From Ophiocordyceps camponoti-saundersi (nom. inval.) (Eukaryota > Ascomycota > Sordariomycetes > Hypocreales > Ophiocordycipitaceae): a stretch of DNA of 64,000 nt. Position 1 is the first letter of the stretch; each line of letters begins with the position of its first letter. The DNA lies in assembly GCA_003339415.1 (NCBI GenBank), contig PDHQ01000051.1, forward strand, positions 125,293-189,292. The letters are read 5' to 3'. The notes below the pieces were generated by a model. It had not been told where the DNA came from, did not search any database, and worked only from the letters and a program-made list of their open reading frames with translations. The translations under genes and the position numbers were made by a program. This document shows, piece after piece, positions 49,701 to 61,320 of the stretch.

Positions 49701-49840
49701 AGCGTTCCGAGCTCTGGAGAACTTGTTTGCCTGTTTGCCAATCTTCAGTCAGCAACCAAGTGTCATAGCTCTTGAACCGCGTCCAATTTGGCGTGGCTTG
49801 TAAGGTCAGTGGGGATGGTGGAGCCCTATTTACCTGTCAT
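46732..49840 (-). CDS. AMD1: AMP deaminase
   Basis: Exons 49840-49834 (tentative), 49796-49353, 49293-48320, 48251-47131, 47077-46732; about 963 aa. A variable N-terminus leads to [12 protein letters not shown] and [20 protein letters not shown], then [28 protein letters not shown] and the metal site [18 protein letters not shown]. Further on are [32 protein letters not shown], the second catalytic block ([21 protein letters not shown]) and [17 protein letters not shown]. The C-terminal QERDVLRRYVTY is formed across the last intron. The enzyme deaminates AMP to IMP in purine balance. The tentative first exon needs a 37-base intron, shorter than usual, so the real start may differ; the frame from 49796 on is firm. 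Confidence 0.92.
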
Positions 49841-49966
49841 GATTCATTAGAATAATCAATGAAAGGCCTCGGACGAAGAATTGATGAATGAGAGAAGCTG
49901 AGACCGTTGCGTACACATTGGGGAGGTTGCTGAGAATCGTCAATTTCGTAGGCAGCAAGCTGCTGT

Positions 49967-50002
49967 CACGTGCTTTTCAGCTCAAGACTCCATAATCACG
50001 TG
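49967..50002. promoter_or_regulatory. Paired CACGTG boxes between AMD1 and PHD gene
   Basis: CACGTG at 49967-49972 and 49997-50002, 30 bases apart, in the short divergent region between AMP deaminase and the PHD-finger gene. These are E-box/Cbf1-type sites; regulator not known. Confidence 0.45.
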
Positions 50003-50134
50003 GGTTCTGTGTCGCGCCTTACGCGGACTCTTGGTTTATCCGGAGCAATCGCGTTGCCGCGTAAAGTAACGGCTTTCGAACGCGGCCTCCTGGCGGCTAC
50101 TTCAGCTTTCGAGTCGAGACCATTTCGCTTCAAG

Positions 50135-52145
50135 ATGCCGTCCCGGAAGAGGCCAATTCAAGCGGTGGAAGACTCGGCTAGCGTCACCAATGGCGACGAG
50201 GCTTCAACGACATTGAGTCGCATCCGAAACATGTGGCAGTTCGCCAACCTCTGCCAGTGGATCTACATCTTTGGCAAGGCTGCCAAAATCGACGAGTCTA
50301 TTGATATCGAGGTTTGTGCCCTACTGACCTCTTCATTTCCTGTCTGTTCTCTTCTCAACTGTGAGGTTTTCCAGGAAATCGAGGCCGACTGTTTGAAGCC
50401 GAACCAAACCTTACTGGAGGACCTGGCACTCGCGATCCTGAAGCTCGTGTCATCTCATCGAGGTCTAAAGTAGGTTTTCAGCGATCTTACATCGATATTG
50501 ATGTTTCCGCGAAAGCTGACGGCGGAGCTCCATAGCCACGACATAATGAACGATCAGCTACATAAGCAATACCTTATGAGGGCTCCAGAGAGCATCGTTT
50601 ACAGCGACAATCACTCAAGCAATTTTTCCGACTTGAGCGTGTTCCAAAAAGTGTGTCCTCCCCCTCCCCTACTGGCGTCAACCCCTCTCATCCGGGATTC
50701 CAACAGATCATTGTGCTTCAGCAATTAACCCAATGGGCAATGACATACCCCGAGCGAATACGCGACTTGGTGGGGGAGCACAAAGATACAGAGCAAATGA
50801 GCTGGGTATTTATGCTGACTCGTTGGTCGGAATTTGCGCTGATGGTGGCTTGCAGCGAATCGAACCATACGGCTGGGACAAGGAGGACCGCACTTATTTT
50901 GTGCTCGACGATAACCGGGTCTATCGATCTACAGACAAGCCCCCGGGTCAAGCCCGAGTCAAGCCGAAGAGCAAGTCTACCAAGTCGGCACGAGCCCATC
51001 GAAGAAGTCGTGCCGTGCAGCCCGAGGATGATACACCAGACGGCGTCGATGATGATGGGTTAGGTGGAAGAACGTGGGAGTGTGTTGCGGTTACTCTGCA
51101 AGATGTACAATCGCTACTCGACAACTTTGCCAAGACGCGAGACGAGAACGAAAAGATATTGCGACGACAGTTGGAGGCACATCTCGTCCCTATCTTGGAG
51201 AAGCAAGAAGAGGCTCAAAAACGGAAACAGGCTCAGAGAGAGCGAGAGCTACTCAACCTAAGCAAGATGGCCAATGCCAAGAGATCCAGCCGCATTGCCG
51301 GCAAAGTTGAGAAACGAAAATTGGAAGAACTGGCAAAAGAAGAGGAGCAAAAGGAGCGAGTGGCGGCAGAGTCGAAGATACGCGGGGAACAGGAACGACA
51401 GAGATTGGAGAGGGAGCGAGACTTTCGCATGTTCTCGCGTCAACGTCGCTTACAGGAGCGGGAAGCTCGTCGACTTCAACACAAAGAGGAGCTGGCACAA
51501 TTATCCGAGGACAACAAACAGGGGCCGACATCGGGGGGGCGCATCTCTGAGCGCCATCGCGTGGCCAAATTGGAGAAGACGAAACAGCGTCTGGAGGACC
51601 TCGAACGAGAAGAGGAGGAGTGGGCCTTTGACTGTGTCTGTGGCCTTTTTGGCCAGGTGGACGACGGTACTCACTGCGTTGCCTGCGAAAGGTGTAATGT
51701 GTGGCAGCACAGCGAGTGCCTGGGCATCAGCAAAGCCGAAGCAGACCGGCCTGAGTTTCAGTTCGTCTGCGATTCTTGCAAGCGTCCAAATGGGGGGGTA
51801 GTATCAGACGCGCCTTTCAAGACTGTCAAGCTGAAGCTCAACCCCACCCGCAATTCCAATGGCAGCTCTCGAGCCGAACCGGCTCAGGACAAACAAAGCA
51901 TGACGCAAGGTGCGCCTTTGGGCGACGCCTCTATGGAGCAGTCTCGCCCAGGTGCCCCTTTGTCCAGAGACGAAGACTCGGCCCCTGATGTGTCAACCGC
52001 AGCGGCGGAGCCCCCTGAGGGAGCAGAAAAGGTCAGTCCTGTCGCGGACGCCAGAGAGTCCATCATTGTTAGACACAACGGAGAGGTGGGGCCAGGCCTT
52101 GGTGATTCCAACGCGGCAAGCAGTCATCAGGTACAGACGATATAA
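50135..52145 (+). CDS. DDT/WHIM-like and PHD-finger chromatin protein
   Basis: Exons 50135-50311, 50375-50469, 50536-50650, 50707-50805, 50856-52145 (591 aa). The N-terminus (WQFANLCQWIYIFGKAAKID, LEDLALAILKLVSSHRG, HKQYLMRAPE, LQQLTQWAMTYPERIRDL) resembles the DDT-WHIM arrangement of RSF1/ACF1-type chromatin proteins, followed by RIEPYGWDKEDRTYFVLDDN. A long charged coiled-coil (about residues 260-420) leads to a PHD finger at about 423-471 with the Cys4-His-Cys3 pattern (CVCGLFGQVDDG, CVACERCNVWQHSECLG, FVCDSCKRP). PHD fingers read histone tails, so a nucleosome-remodelling accessory role is likely but inferred. All five exons join in phase. The C-terminal 120 residues are disordered. Confidence 0.88.
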
Positions 52146-54367
52146 CCACCTTGGTATTTTCTCATGTATGTATGCCAGAAGCTTCACTACTTACCTAGCA
52201 TTGGCAGAAGATCATGACTGGTTAATAGAGTTTGAACGATGTGTATTCTTGTTATCCATTCATCCGACTCTACGATGGAGGGCATATGTAGTGTATGTAT
52301 GTACGTGTATGATTATAGTACCCATCCGATAGGAAGTCAGTTACGGAATTCGTTGAAGAGGGTGTGTTGGATATGCAGCGACTACATATGTACATATGTA
52401 CATATGAAGAACGATGCATTGATTGTTTATGCAGCAAGGCATGTCATAGACATGTTGCACATGATGTGAGTCTGTGCCTGGGTCTTACATACACGTATGT
52501 AAGTATAATGAATGGTGTAAGGGTATGTTTTGTTTGCCCACTCTCCTCCCTACCTACCACTTATACGGAGTTAAAAAGAAGCTTATAACCTGTTCTGCAC
52601 AAATAAGAGCCGCATTGCTCCATTTGGTAAACCGCTGGAGTTGTTATAGGTAGGTATTGCAAACCTGAAACCAGGCTGGCGGGTCTATTGAATGAATGAC
52701 CTTGTTGCCTGGTATTGATGGATGTCTATGCGGATGTCCATGTATACTGTCATTTCCCATCGTGTAACCAACCTCGAGATAGTCAGAGCCTCAGAGGAAG
52801 CACTTGTCTGGCTAGCTGTTGTATGTATGTCTGGTCCCTTTTCTTGCCTTAGTACGAGGTAGGTAGACGTGTAGGTAGCCTATAGATGATATCTAGCGGA
52901 ACTAAATTCCGTGCCTACTTAGTACTAGGCTAGGCATGATAATCATGGACGCGAAATGACAACCACAGTAGACTAAATTTTCTCTGGTCGTCGAACGTCA
53001 TCTCCGTCATCACCATCACCATCATCGTTATCGTCACCATCATCCCTTCTTTCGAGAGGAAGAAATGCGACAAACAAAGGCGCGGCGATGTCAGTGAGAT
53101 CCGCCGGTCTTCCACCGATAAAGCAGAAGAATAGTGGTACCTGTTAAGTGGCCGTCACCCTTCTATCAGCCTGTCACTATGATCTCTTCTCTTCCACCCA
53201 CCAACGAAACCGCATCTACGCACTCAGAGTCGAAACAGCTCTGTCGACTGCTTTGCCCTCATTTCTCCCGCGGGCGCACTGTCAAAGCGCCCTCGATTGT
53301 GAGCTTCATACTGCGCGGCACATTCCACAATGCAGTCCCGCCTGCTCGGCTGGTCTTTCATCACGAGCTTCTATTGCCCGAGGAGCCAGTCGAGAGGGTC
53401 TTGTCAGCATGCGGCTTTGAAGACACTTTAGGCATTGTTCAGGTCCCTTGCTGTCACCGGGTCTCCACTGAACCAGGGCCGTAGGGCTTCATGACTCTCC
53501 CGTCCACACCCTTTTCGCCCCCCCTTGCAGAGGCCAAGATGAGAAGCGTCGATGACGTTTCGACGAGCTGTTGACTTTGATTGACACACGAAGGAGGCTG
53601 AAGGCAACGTGTGTCTGGCCTCTCGAACGAGGGAGGTGGGGTGTGCCACGTGGGAGAACTCGGAGGAGGCTGGCAACGCTCTCGGAGCCCCCTTTAGAAG
53701 CAGCACGGAGGCTTCCATGGCCAATGCTCACGTTCCAGCATTCCAACCGCAGAGGCGGCAGCGTGGAAATAATTGATCCGACTTCACCAAAAATGTTGTA
53801 CTCCGAGAAGCCAGCTTCCGTGGCAGAGCCTCATGCTGGCTCCGGGAAGAGGAGGGGGGGCCACAAAGCATGGACCATCACTTCAAGTCGCGGGCCGCAA
53901 AACGGTCCGGAATCATGACGAGAAGACAGCACAGACAGTCCTTTGTAGCCCAAAGTGGCTTGGCTCTTCCCTCGTGGTTGTCGCAAGCGATGCTCACACA
54001 GTGCCCTGATATCGTGAAAGGCAGCGGGATAGCAGCGTCTTCTCTCATATACACAAATAGCCCATGCCGTGAACACAAAGGTCTTGAACTCGGACCCTCC
54101 CTCCCTCCTTTGGCCCCCCATCCAGTGCGAGCATAAGACTATAACCCCTCTTGGACTGCATTCGGTGTTCAGAGGAAGCTTCTTCTAAAGAAACGGGAGT
54201 CGAGCCGTTTAACAGCAAACAAAGTGTCGACACATCCAAAGGAGCAGGTTCTCAGCGAATTCAGAGATTCGTCAACCTTCCAATCGATAACTCCCCACCT
54301 TCTCTTCGGCTTCCTGCAGTGCCCAGCTCGCACTGAACTCGAAAGACAGACAACGCCTTGTGCGTCA
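52146..54367. other. 2.2-kb region without a supported gene
   Basis: Between the PHD and HMG-box genes. It contains tacatatg/gtatgt repeats (about 52380-52410) and a (CAT/ATC)n patch near 53000-53045. Overlapping ORFs of 60-116 codons on both strands at 53.1-54.3 kb show no recognisable motif. The right part probably is a long 5' leader/promoter of the HMG gene. Confidence 0.5.
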
Positions 54368-55939
54368 ATGGTTCGTCCACCACTTTCTCCGGCGCCTTCC
54401 ACCGGCGGATTATCTCCCTGGGAACGATCATCAGACATGCGTGCCGGCACGCATCACCTCGGTGAGCTACATCTCATGAATAAGTACAAATGGCCCCCCG
54501 GCTTATCGTACGGAGGGGGTTTGATGGCTTATACACCACGCCAAGAGGTGCCCAGGTCCTCGGTAAGTTGACTCGAGCCCGAATTGCCGTGTGTGGCTGA
54601 CCCGGATATCGAATAGATGGGCTATTCCTCTCCTGTGCCCTATCCTGACCTACCTTCGCGACGAGATGCTTCCAGTATCGTAGGTTTTCCTGAATACCCG
54701 AGCAGGACGACTTAGACGAGACACACAAAGCTGACTTCGGTGGCCTAGACTAATACACCGTTTACGCCAGAGACGTCGCCGCTCTTGTCGACAGATGGAG
54801 AGGAATGCACCACCACTCGCCCTGGTCCCATCATCTCCAAGAGAAGCTGCCTTGCCGACTCATACCGAAGAAATAGCGGACGGGTTGAAAAAAGGCGCAA
54901 GGCTCCCAGGGGAGGGTTGAAACCTGCAGTGGCTACCACGTCCGTGCAGCTCGATAAGCCGCTGAGCCAGCATATGAAGGATAGAGGTGACATCGAAATA
55001 TTCGACGTCAAGGCACATGTTCACCGCGACACGCGCAAGAGTGAGGTGGCCGAAGGCGGCAAAGTCAAAAGACCGTTGAATGCCTTTCTTCTTTACCGGA
55101 AACACGTCATCATCTTCATCAAAAAGACGTTCCTGGCCGAGGAGAATAAGAATAACCAGCAGGTCGTGTCGAGAATCTGCGGTGATTCGTGGAAGATGGA
55201 GACGGACGAGATCAAGGCCAAATTCAAGAAACTGGCGCAGGAGGAGAAGAAGATGCATGGAAAGGCGTTTCCCGGTTACAAGTACACCCCCAAGACGGGA
55301 AAGAAGCCGGAAAACGACGCAGATGGCACCAAGCCGGGGAATACGAATCCGAAGTCGCCTCTAACTTCGAGCGGTGGCAGACCAGGTGATGCTACCGAAT
55401 CCTCTCACGCTGTCAGAGAGTCCCAACCGCCGATATACAGGCCTCCGACTCAGGCTGGGATGGGAGAGGCCCGCGCGATACAAGACATTCACGCCGATGG
55501 CAGGTACGCTTTAGCTTCTCAGCATCCCCAGCAGCAGCTGCACTATCCTGGGTACAGCGACGATTTTGCGTGCAACTGGAATCAGGAGGAACTGCCACCA
55601 CAGGGTTGCGACTATTCACTTGGAACATCGGCCGATATGCAGCCGCGTCAGCTCCCCGTTGACCCATCGGATGTCTACATCGACCCGACCTTCCTCCCCA
55701 GCATGGAAGAGCCTGTGTACCATTGGCATCCTACTGGCGATGTCATGCGCGGACATCAGGCCTGGCATCCGCAGAACTATTCGTTGAACGAAATGGGGAT
55801 GACCATGCCAGACCTGGACGTCAACGGAGCGCATAGCGCATACCTGAGAGGAGCACAGGAAGACTGGGAGATTGAGCAACTGGGCGAGTCTGGTACCTTC
55901 AACAACTGGATGATGCAGGAGGAGAACACGGCGACTTAG
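54368..55939 (+). CDS. HMG-box (MATA_HMG-like) transcription factor
   Basis: Exons 54368-54562, 54617-54679, 54749-55939 (482 aa): gtaagt and gtaggt donors, gaatag and gcctag acceptors, all in phase. The first ~190 residues are low-complexity (LMNKYKWPPGLSYGGGLMAY, RSSMGYSSPVPYPDLPS). The HMG box spans about 192-265: VKRPLNAFLLYRKHVIIFIK, VVSRICGDSWKMETDEIK, KKLAQEEKKMHGKAFPGYKY, with the N-A-F and W-K-X-E positions of the fungal MATA_HMG subfamily. The C-terminus is Pro/Gln/Tyr-rich and acidic, a possible activation region. Such proteins govern mating or development in ascomycetes; no MAT1 neighbours (alpha-box, SLA2, APN2) are in the window, so it is probably not the mating locus. The 5' two exons are my inference. 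Confidence 0.8.
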
Positions 55940-56845
55940 AGAGGAGAGGGCGGGAGAGGGTGGTTAATGATTGTTTTTGATAGAGACAACGGAGTTTGTG
56001 AACAAGATACCAGGATGTTTAGTATAGGAGTTAGGAGAAGTGATGTATCACGTTCTTGGATGATAATGAGTATGACTGCCATTGTATCCCTTCCCTACCT
56101 TCCTACCTACAACTGATATCACCTGGGAAAGTTGGTTGGCAGTGAGGTGAGATGAAGCAGCGAAGAACTACGGAGTATCCGTATATGTGCGGATACACAC
56201 GTGGGGAGTTGCCTGCGTGTGCTATTTTTAGCAGCTTTGATCACCCACCCGGGCCACCCCCATCTCTTGCTGCGCTCCAGTATCCAGCCTCCTGCTGAGC
56301 CACGGCGCTAGTCCAGGATGAGCGATTACTAACCCTTGATCCCTTTTTGTGGCCATATTTATCTATCCCGCGGTTTTCAACTGTCTTATCTTACAGCTTA
56401 TCTCCTTCGGTCACGTCTCAGCCAGTGACATATTCACACGAGGTTGAATTCCGCCGACGCCGACGCCGCCAACGACCCGTCGTCCATCACTCGCATCCGG
56501 GTCTTATCCTCTCGTTTCCCGTTCCTTCGTCATAGCCCTTTCGTCATAGCACATGGCCGATGTGACTCCTGTCTTTCGCTTCGCACACATGATTAAGCCC
56601 GTCCGTCGTTATCGCAACAGGCAAACAACAACCAATCTTCGGCCTTTGCCCTCGAGGCGCTTCACGCGATAGCGAGCGCAAGTCACTGCACCTTGAACCT
56701 GCAAACCCCTTTGTCTTCCCTAATTGTTCGCGGTCAAAGTCCCAACGCGCTCCATTTCATGGTCCAAGCGTGCCCTCATGGGTAGAAATTGTGCGTGCCC
56801 CTCCCAGCACCATGTGGGTGGAGGTGAAGCAGCAGCTTACAAGAC
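55940..56845. other. Intergenic region
   Basis: 906 bases between the HMG-box and apyrase genes. Repeat tacctacc at 56096-56107; otherwise CT/GC-rich promoter-like sequence with no supported ORF. Confidence 0.5.
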
Positions 56846-58861
56846 ATGGATCCAGCCCAATATGGCGTCATCATCGATGCCGGCTCCTCGGGGACTCGCA
56901 TCTACGTGTACAAGTGGTTGAGCCCTTCGGTAGCCACTCAGCGCGCGTCTGCAGAGGACCTGCGCAGCTTGCCGAGGCTCAAGCTGAAGAACAGCAAAAA
57001 AATCCATCCGGGTGTTTCTGTCTACGCGGATAAGGCGACGTCTGTTGGGCCCGAGCATCTCGAGTCCCTGGTGGAGCTGGCTCTCGACGAAGTTCCTGAT
57101 GCGAAGATTCCCGAAACACCCATTTTCCTACTGGCAACTGCTGGCGTTCGCTTCCTTGCCGAACAGGCGCAAACTGCGCTGCTACAGGAAATCTGCACCT
57201 ATTTCCAGACGAAAACCCGGTTTTACCTACCGGACTGCAAGTCACACATTCAGGTCATCTCTGGCGAAACGGAAGGCCTCTACGGTTGGATAGCGGCCAA
57301 TTACTTACTAGGGGGCTTCGATCAGCCGGTGAAGCACGACCATGGCAAGGACCATCACACTTACGGCTTTCTCGACATGGGGGGAGCCTCGGCCCAAGTT
57401 GCCTTTGCTCCAAATAACACAGAGTCAGAGAAGCACGCCGACGACCTCAGATTGGTTCGAATGCGACGCTTGGACGGGTCTCCGCTCGAGTATCGGGTAT
57501 TCACCGCCTCCTGGCTCGGCTTTGGTGCCAACAAGGCGAGGTCTCGGTATATCGACAGCCTCGTGGAAAGCTACGGGAGCTCAGTCACCGAAGTTCCAGA
57601 TCCGTGTTTGCCCAAGGGTCTACGCACCAGCCTGACAGGCGAACCGTGGACCAATAGAGGGGCTTCTGGCGATCGACTGCTTGTGGGAACGGGAGTATTC
57701 AAGGAATGTTTGCTCAAGACGTTTCCCCTTCTGCGGAAAGATGCGCCGTGCAAAGATCGCCCTTGCTTGCTCAACGGTCAACACGCGCCAGCCATCGACT
57801 TTGACGTGAACCACTTCGTCGGCGTGTCTGAGTACTGGCATATGACTCACGGAGCATTTGGCAAAGATTACAACGAATATGACTTTGTCAAGTATCAAGA
57901 TGCGGTCAGCGAGCATTGCAATCGCGACTGGGCCGGCATCAAGGCGGATCTGACAAAGCACGGACACAAGGCAGAGAAGAAAGCCCAAACAGCACAAGAG
58001 GCGTGCTTCAAGGCCTGCTGGGTTATCAACATGCTACACGACGGGATAGGCATTCCGCGTGAAAACCTGGACGGTGGCATAGGCAACAACGCAACGAAGA
58101 ACGCGCTGGAAAGGGCCAAGACGGATCCATTTCAGCCCATACACAAAGTTGGCGGCGTACAGGTGACGTGGACTCTGGGGAAAATGGTCCTTTACGCTAC
58201 TGGGCAAATACCTCCCGATCCATCATCATCTCTACCTGTTGGGATCGGGAGTAATGCGAAATCCGGAGTACTGCCAGACGACTTTGAGAAGGCTGGCTCT
58301 GCTCCCTTGGCATGGCCGCCTGCCTCTGACTTTGGAGAGGATCGGCATGGTTCAAGACCAATGGAGGTCATGTTGCTACTTTTGGCACTGGTGTGCCTGA
58401 TACTCTTCTTCGGGTATTGCCTTCGGAGGCCTGAGTGGCGTCGGCGGACGCGTGGCCTGTTTCAGCGCAGACGGCAATACGGCTACGGCCGTAAGATTCC
58501 GAGAGGGAGCTCATCGCTGATCAGTAAGCTTTTCTGGCGAGCGCCGGCGGCATACGAGCGCATCCTGGATGAAGGAGACGAGTCCCAACTGGAGCTGGGG
58601 GACGTCGACCCTGATGACAATGACTGTTCGGATACCAGCTACAGTCCGCGTCTCGGCAGCGCGTCGACTCCGAGACTTAATGTCGATCGGTTCGACGATC
58701 TGCGACCACCTTCGGAGATGGACAGGAACGGTCTCGTCATCCGCACCGAGAGCCGTGAGAGGCTTGCGCCGACACTGCAGATGCTTAATGCGGGCCGGCG
58801 GAGCAGAGTTGGAAGCCCGACGCGGTTGAAGAGCCCTCTGATGACGCCTCTGGCTGATTGA
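56846..58861 (+). CDS. YND1: Golgi apyrase (GDA1/CD39 NTPDase, Ynd1 type)
   Basis: Single exon, 671 aa. Apyrase conserved regions in order: ACR1 IIDAGSSGTRIYVYKW (residues 9-24), ACR2 FLLATAGVRFL, ACR3 ISGETEGLYGWIAANYLLG, ACR4 FLDMGGASAQVAFAP, and ACR5 SEYWHMTHGAFG region with the paired cysteines around CKDRPCLLNG. There is no N-terminal anchor; instead one hydrophobic helix near residues 509-530 (VMLLLLALVCLILFFGYCL) is followed by a basic, then acidic, cytosolic tail. This C-terminal anchoring is typical of yeast Ynd1, which hydrolyses nucleoside di/triphosphates in the Golgi lumen to allow nucleotide-sugar import for glycosylation. Start at MDPAQYGV fits homologues. Confidence 0.94.
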   Translation: MDPAQYGVIIDAGSSGTRIYVYKWLSPSVATQRASAEDLRSLPRLKLKNSKKIHPGVSVYADKATSVGPEHLESLVELALDEVPDAKIPETPIFLLATAGVRFLAEQAQTALLQEICTYFQTKTRFYLPDCKSHIQVISGETEGLYGWIAANYLLGGFDQPVKHDHGKDHHTYGFLDMGGASAQVAFAPNNTESEKHADDLRLVRMRRLDGSPLEYRVFTASWLGFGANKARSRYIDSLVESYGSSVTEVPDPCLPKGLRTSLTGEPWTNRGASGDRLLVGTGVFKECLLKTFPLLRKDAPCKDRPCLLNGQHAPAIDFDVNHFVGVSEYWHMTHGAFGKDYNEYDFVKYQDAVSEHCNRDWAGIKADLTKHGHKAEKKAQTAQEACFKACWVINMLHDGIGIPRENLDGGIGNNATKNALERAKTDPFQPIHKVGGVQVTWTLGKMVLYATGQIPPDPSSSLPVGIGSNAKSGVLPDDFEKAGSAPLAWPPASDFGEDRHGSRPMEVMLLLLALVCLILFFGYCLRRPEWRRRTRGLFQRRRQYGYGRKIPRGSSSLISKLFWRAPAAYERILDEGDESQLELGDVDPDDNDCSDTSYSPRLGSASTPRLNVDRFDDLRPPSEMDRNGLVIRTESRERLAPTLQMLNAGRRSRVGSPTRLKSPLMTPLAD

Positions 58862-59268
58862 TGTCTATTGTGTTTCTAGCATCCCCTGTTTCTCATTCTC
58901 CTTCCTGTTCCTCATCTCCTTCTTCCAGGCTTTGGTGCATTGTTGATTACATTCTCTGTCTCATTATTTACAAGGCAAGCCTGAGAAGGTTGAACATATG
59001 AATATCTGCCTTTCTATCTACCTAGGTATCTAATATGTATTGATTCATACATACTACTGATATGGATATATGCCAGGCATTTCAGAGGAGAGGAGGATTT
59101 ACTATGTATGATTCATGAGGAGTAATTCGGCTTCCTCGTGTCCGTCTAGATGCATACCCCTGAAGCGGGGCAGCTCGACTGACGTACCTTCAGCAACCTC
59201 GTGACTCTAGTCTCGCCCTCTGAGACTAAATAAACTCAAGTGATCCAAATCCCGACTTCTCACACCAG
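58862..59268. other. Intergenic region
   Basis: 407 bases between YND1 and the last gene. AT-richer than the coding parts, but CpA/TpG are common, unlike the right-hand island. No ORF. Confidence 0.5.
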
Positions 59269-60111
59269 ATGGCAGACCAGGGTGAAGTCCGGGATGGTTC
59301 AAACTCGACTGGCGAAGGTACGGAAGAGGCGAACAAGGGAAAGGGCAAGGCGCTCTTCACAGAACGCCTACAATCCTCCGGCAGAGCCGCATTCAACGCC
59401 GTGACTGGCACCAGCACGATGCCGGATATCGTACCTCGACAGAAGACATCAACAGCCGGGCCGAGTAACTCGACGACACACCTCGAGGAAGCATCATCGC
59501 GACGCGCCGTCCAACCCGGACCGTCCGAACCGTTCAAAGCGACGACGAGGTCCTCCTCCGAAGCAGCCTTCAACTCCTTCATCGAAGCACCCCCCGCCCA
59601 AGACATACGATCTCAGCCCCGGTCATCTGCCATCGCAGACCAAGAAGCAGCTGATGGCTCCGCCGTCAGTCACCTCCTATCCCTCCCCGACGAAGAAGTC
59701 GACGGGTACGAAAAGGGAGAAGAACAAGGGCAAATGTCTCCACACGAAGCGGCAAGGCTTCGCGAAGCACTCTTCGCCAACGACGATGACCACGTCGTGT
59801 GGAACCAATTACTCGACTTCACACCGGATTCCTTCTCCTCCCTCCCGGACGCGCCCCCGTCAGTACACGCAGCTGACAGGCTTCATCTCGTCGGGACGGA
59901 AGACGTGGCCGCGGCGCGCTCTATCTGGCTGCACCAGTGGAGCGACGTCTTCGCCTCGTACACGCGTGACGTATGGGGTGACTTGGGACCCCTGGCTGCA
60001 GACGCCAAAGCCGAGGTCGAGCAGAGCATCTCAGGTTCCGACGTCAATCGGGAGACGAGAGCTTTCCAGCGTCTTCGTCTTGTGTTGGCCCACCTTCGCG
60101 GTTCCCTGTAA
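59269..60111 (+). CDS. Uncharacterised 280-aa protein
   Basis: Intronless frame from ATG 59269 to TAA 60109-60111. The first 140 residues are Ser/Thr/Ala-rich and look disordered; LFTERLQSSGRAAFNAVTG near the start could be amphipathic. The second half is more ordered and acidic: HLLSLPDEEVDGYEKGEEQG, HEAARLREALFANDDD, HLVGTEDVAAARSIWLHQWS, then a helix-rich tail ending AHLRGSL. I know no family with certainty. GC content and codon use match the other genes although the RIP island begins only about 130 bases downstream; no CpA-to-TpA damage is visible. Coding status is supported by the long open frame and ordinary composition. Confidence 0.7.
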   Translation: MADQGEVRDGSNSTGEGTEEANKGKGKALFTERLQSSGRAAFNAVTGTSTMPDIVPRQKTSTAGPSNSTTHLEEASSRRAVQPGPSEPFKATTRSSSEAAFNSFIEAPPAQDIRSQPRSSAIADQEAADGSAVSHLLSLPDEEVDGYEKGEEQGQMSPHEAARLREALFANDDDHVVWNQLLDFTPDSFSSLPDAPPSVHAADRLHLVGTEDVAAARSIWLHQWSDVFASYTRDVWGDLGPLAADAKAEVEQSISGSDVNRETRAFQRLRLVLAHLRGSL

Positions 60112-60145
60112 TACATACATACATCTGTATGATGTATGTATGTAT
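60111..60145. repeat. Perfect 15-base stem hairpin right after a stop codon
   Basis: 60111-60125 and 60131-60145 are perfect inverted copies (ATACATAC type) with a five-base loop. It begins on the last base of the stop codon of the uncharacterised gene. Could be a 3' UTR hairpin or a microsatellite that happens to be palindromic. Confidence 0.7.
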
Positions 60146-61320
60146 ATATGTGCCCAGGCCGCCCAGGGCTGTGTGTTTGCGTGCGGACATACATACCTTC
60201 GGGCGTCAAGCAGGGGTGTCAACAGGGGGTATGTGAGAATAACGTAGGCCGTCACTATATTAAGTTAAAGGTTAATCTTATAAGAGGTGCTATATATATA
60301 TACTATCAGCTTAGTTACTATATATATATTTAATATAGTATTATATCCGGGTCGCTTTTATAGGCCCTTTTTAATATCGATAAAATATCTATATTTACCG
60401 CTAAAGCTATATTATCTATTAAGTACTTATTATATATACTAGCTATATTATAATATAACTTATTATATATTATTATATATTATTAAAAATAAATAATTAT
60501 TATAATATTTATTATTTAATATAATAAGTTTATTATTTTTAATAGTAAAATATACTTAAAAAGTTATATTTAGGTATTATATTTTTTATAATAATATAAT
60601 AATTAAATTATTAATATAATCTTATTATAAAAAGATCTTTATTATAAGATAGCTTAATTAAGAGTATTATTTATTAATATAAACGCTATATTATTATATA
60701 AAGTATTATTTTACTTAATCTTATATATCTTAGTATATTAGATAATATTATTATAAGTATAAATTACGTATATTATTATAAAGCTTTATATAATATATTC
60801 TTATATAATCGCTACTATTATACTATATATAATAGCTAATATCGGAACTTTATATTATATAAAGTTTAATATAAATATAAAAATATACTTAATTATAATA
60901 TAATATTATCTTAGCTACCTAATTATTAGGATTAAGATATAATATACTTATAAAGTAATATATTTATAAAGCTTATAGTAATTAATATTTTAATATTAAT
61001 AAAGTTCGCGGAATAAAGCTTATAAAAGATTATATAATATTAATATTAAGCGCTAATTATAGTTTAAAATATAAATATAAGGGTATATTAGTTATAATAC
61101 TTATATAATATATATATAAGAGATTTCTATAATATATCTATAATATAAACGTAATATATTAATAAAGCTTTATAATAGTAAAATCTAGCGTATTTTTAAT
61201 ATTAATAAACTTAAATATATAATACGTTACTATACTTAGTAAAAAAATATATATATAAATACTCCTTACTTATAAAGTCTTTTAGATATAATAATATATT
61301 CTTAAAAACTTAATTATTAC

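Noticed and set aside
53134..54136. Overlapping ORFs of 60-116 codons on both strands
   Set aside because: Mutually overlapping, no recognisable domains, no consistent splice pattern; probably leader sequence.
54368..55939. Mating-type locus
   Set aside because: An HMG box is present but no alpha-box gene, APN2 or SLA2 flank it.
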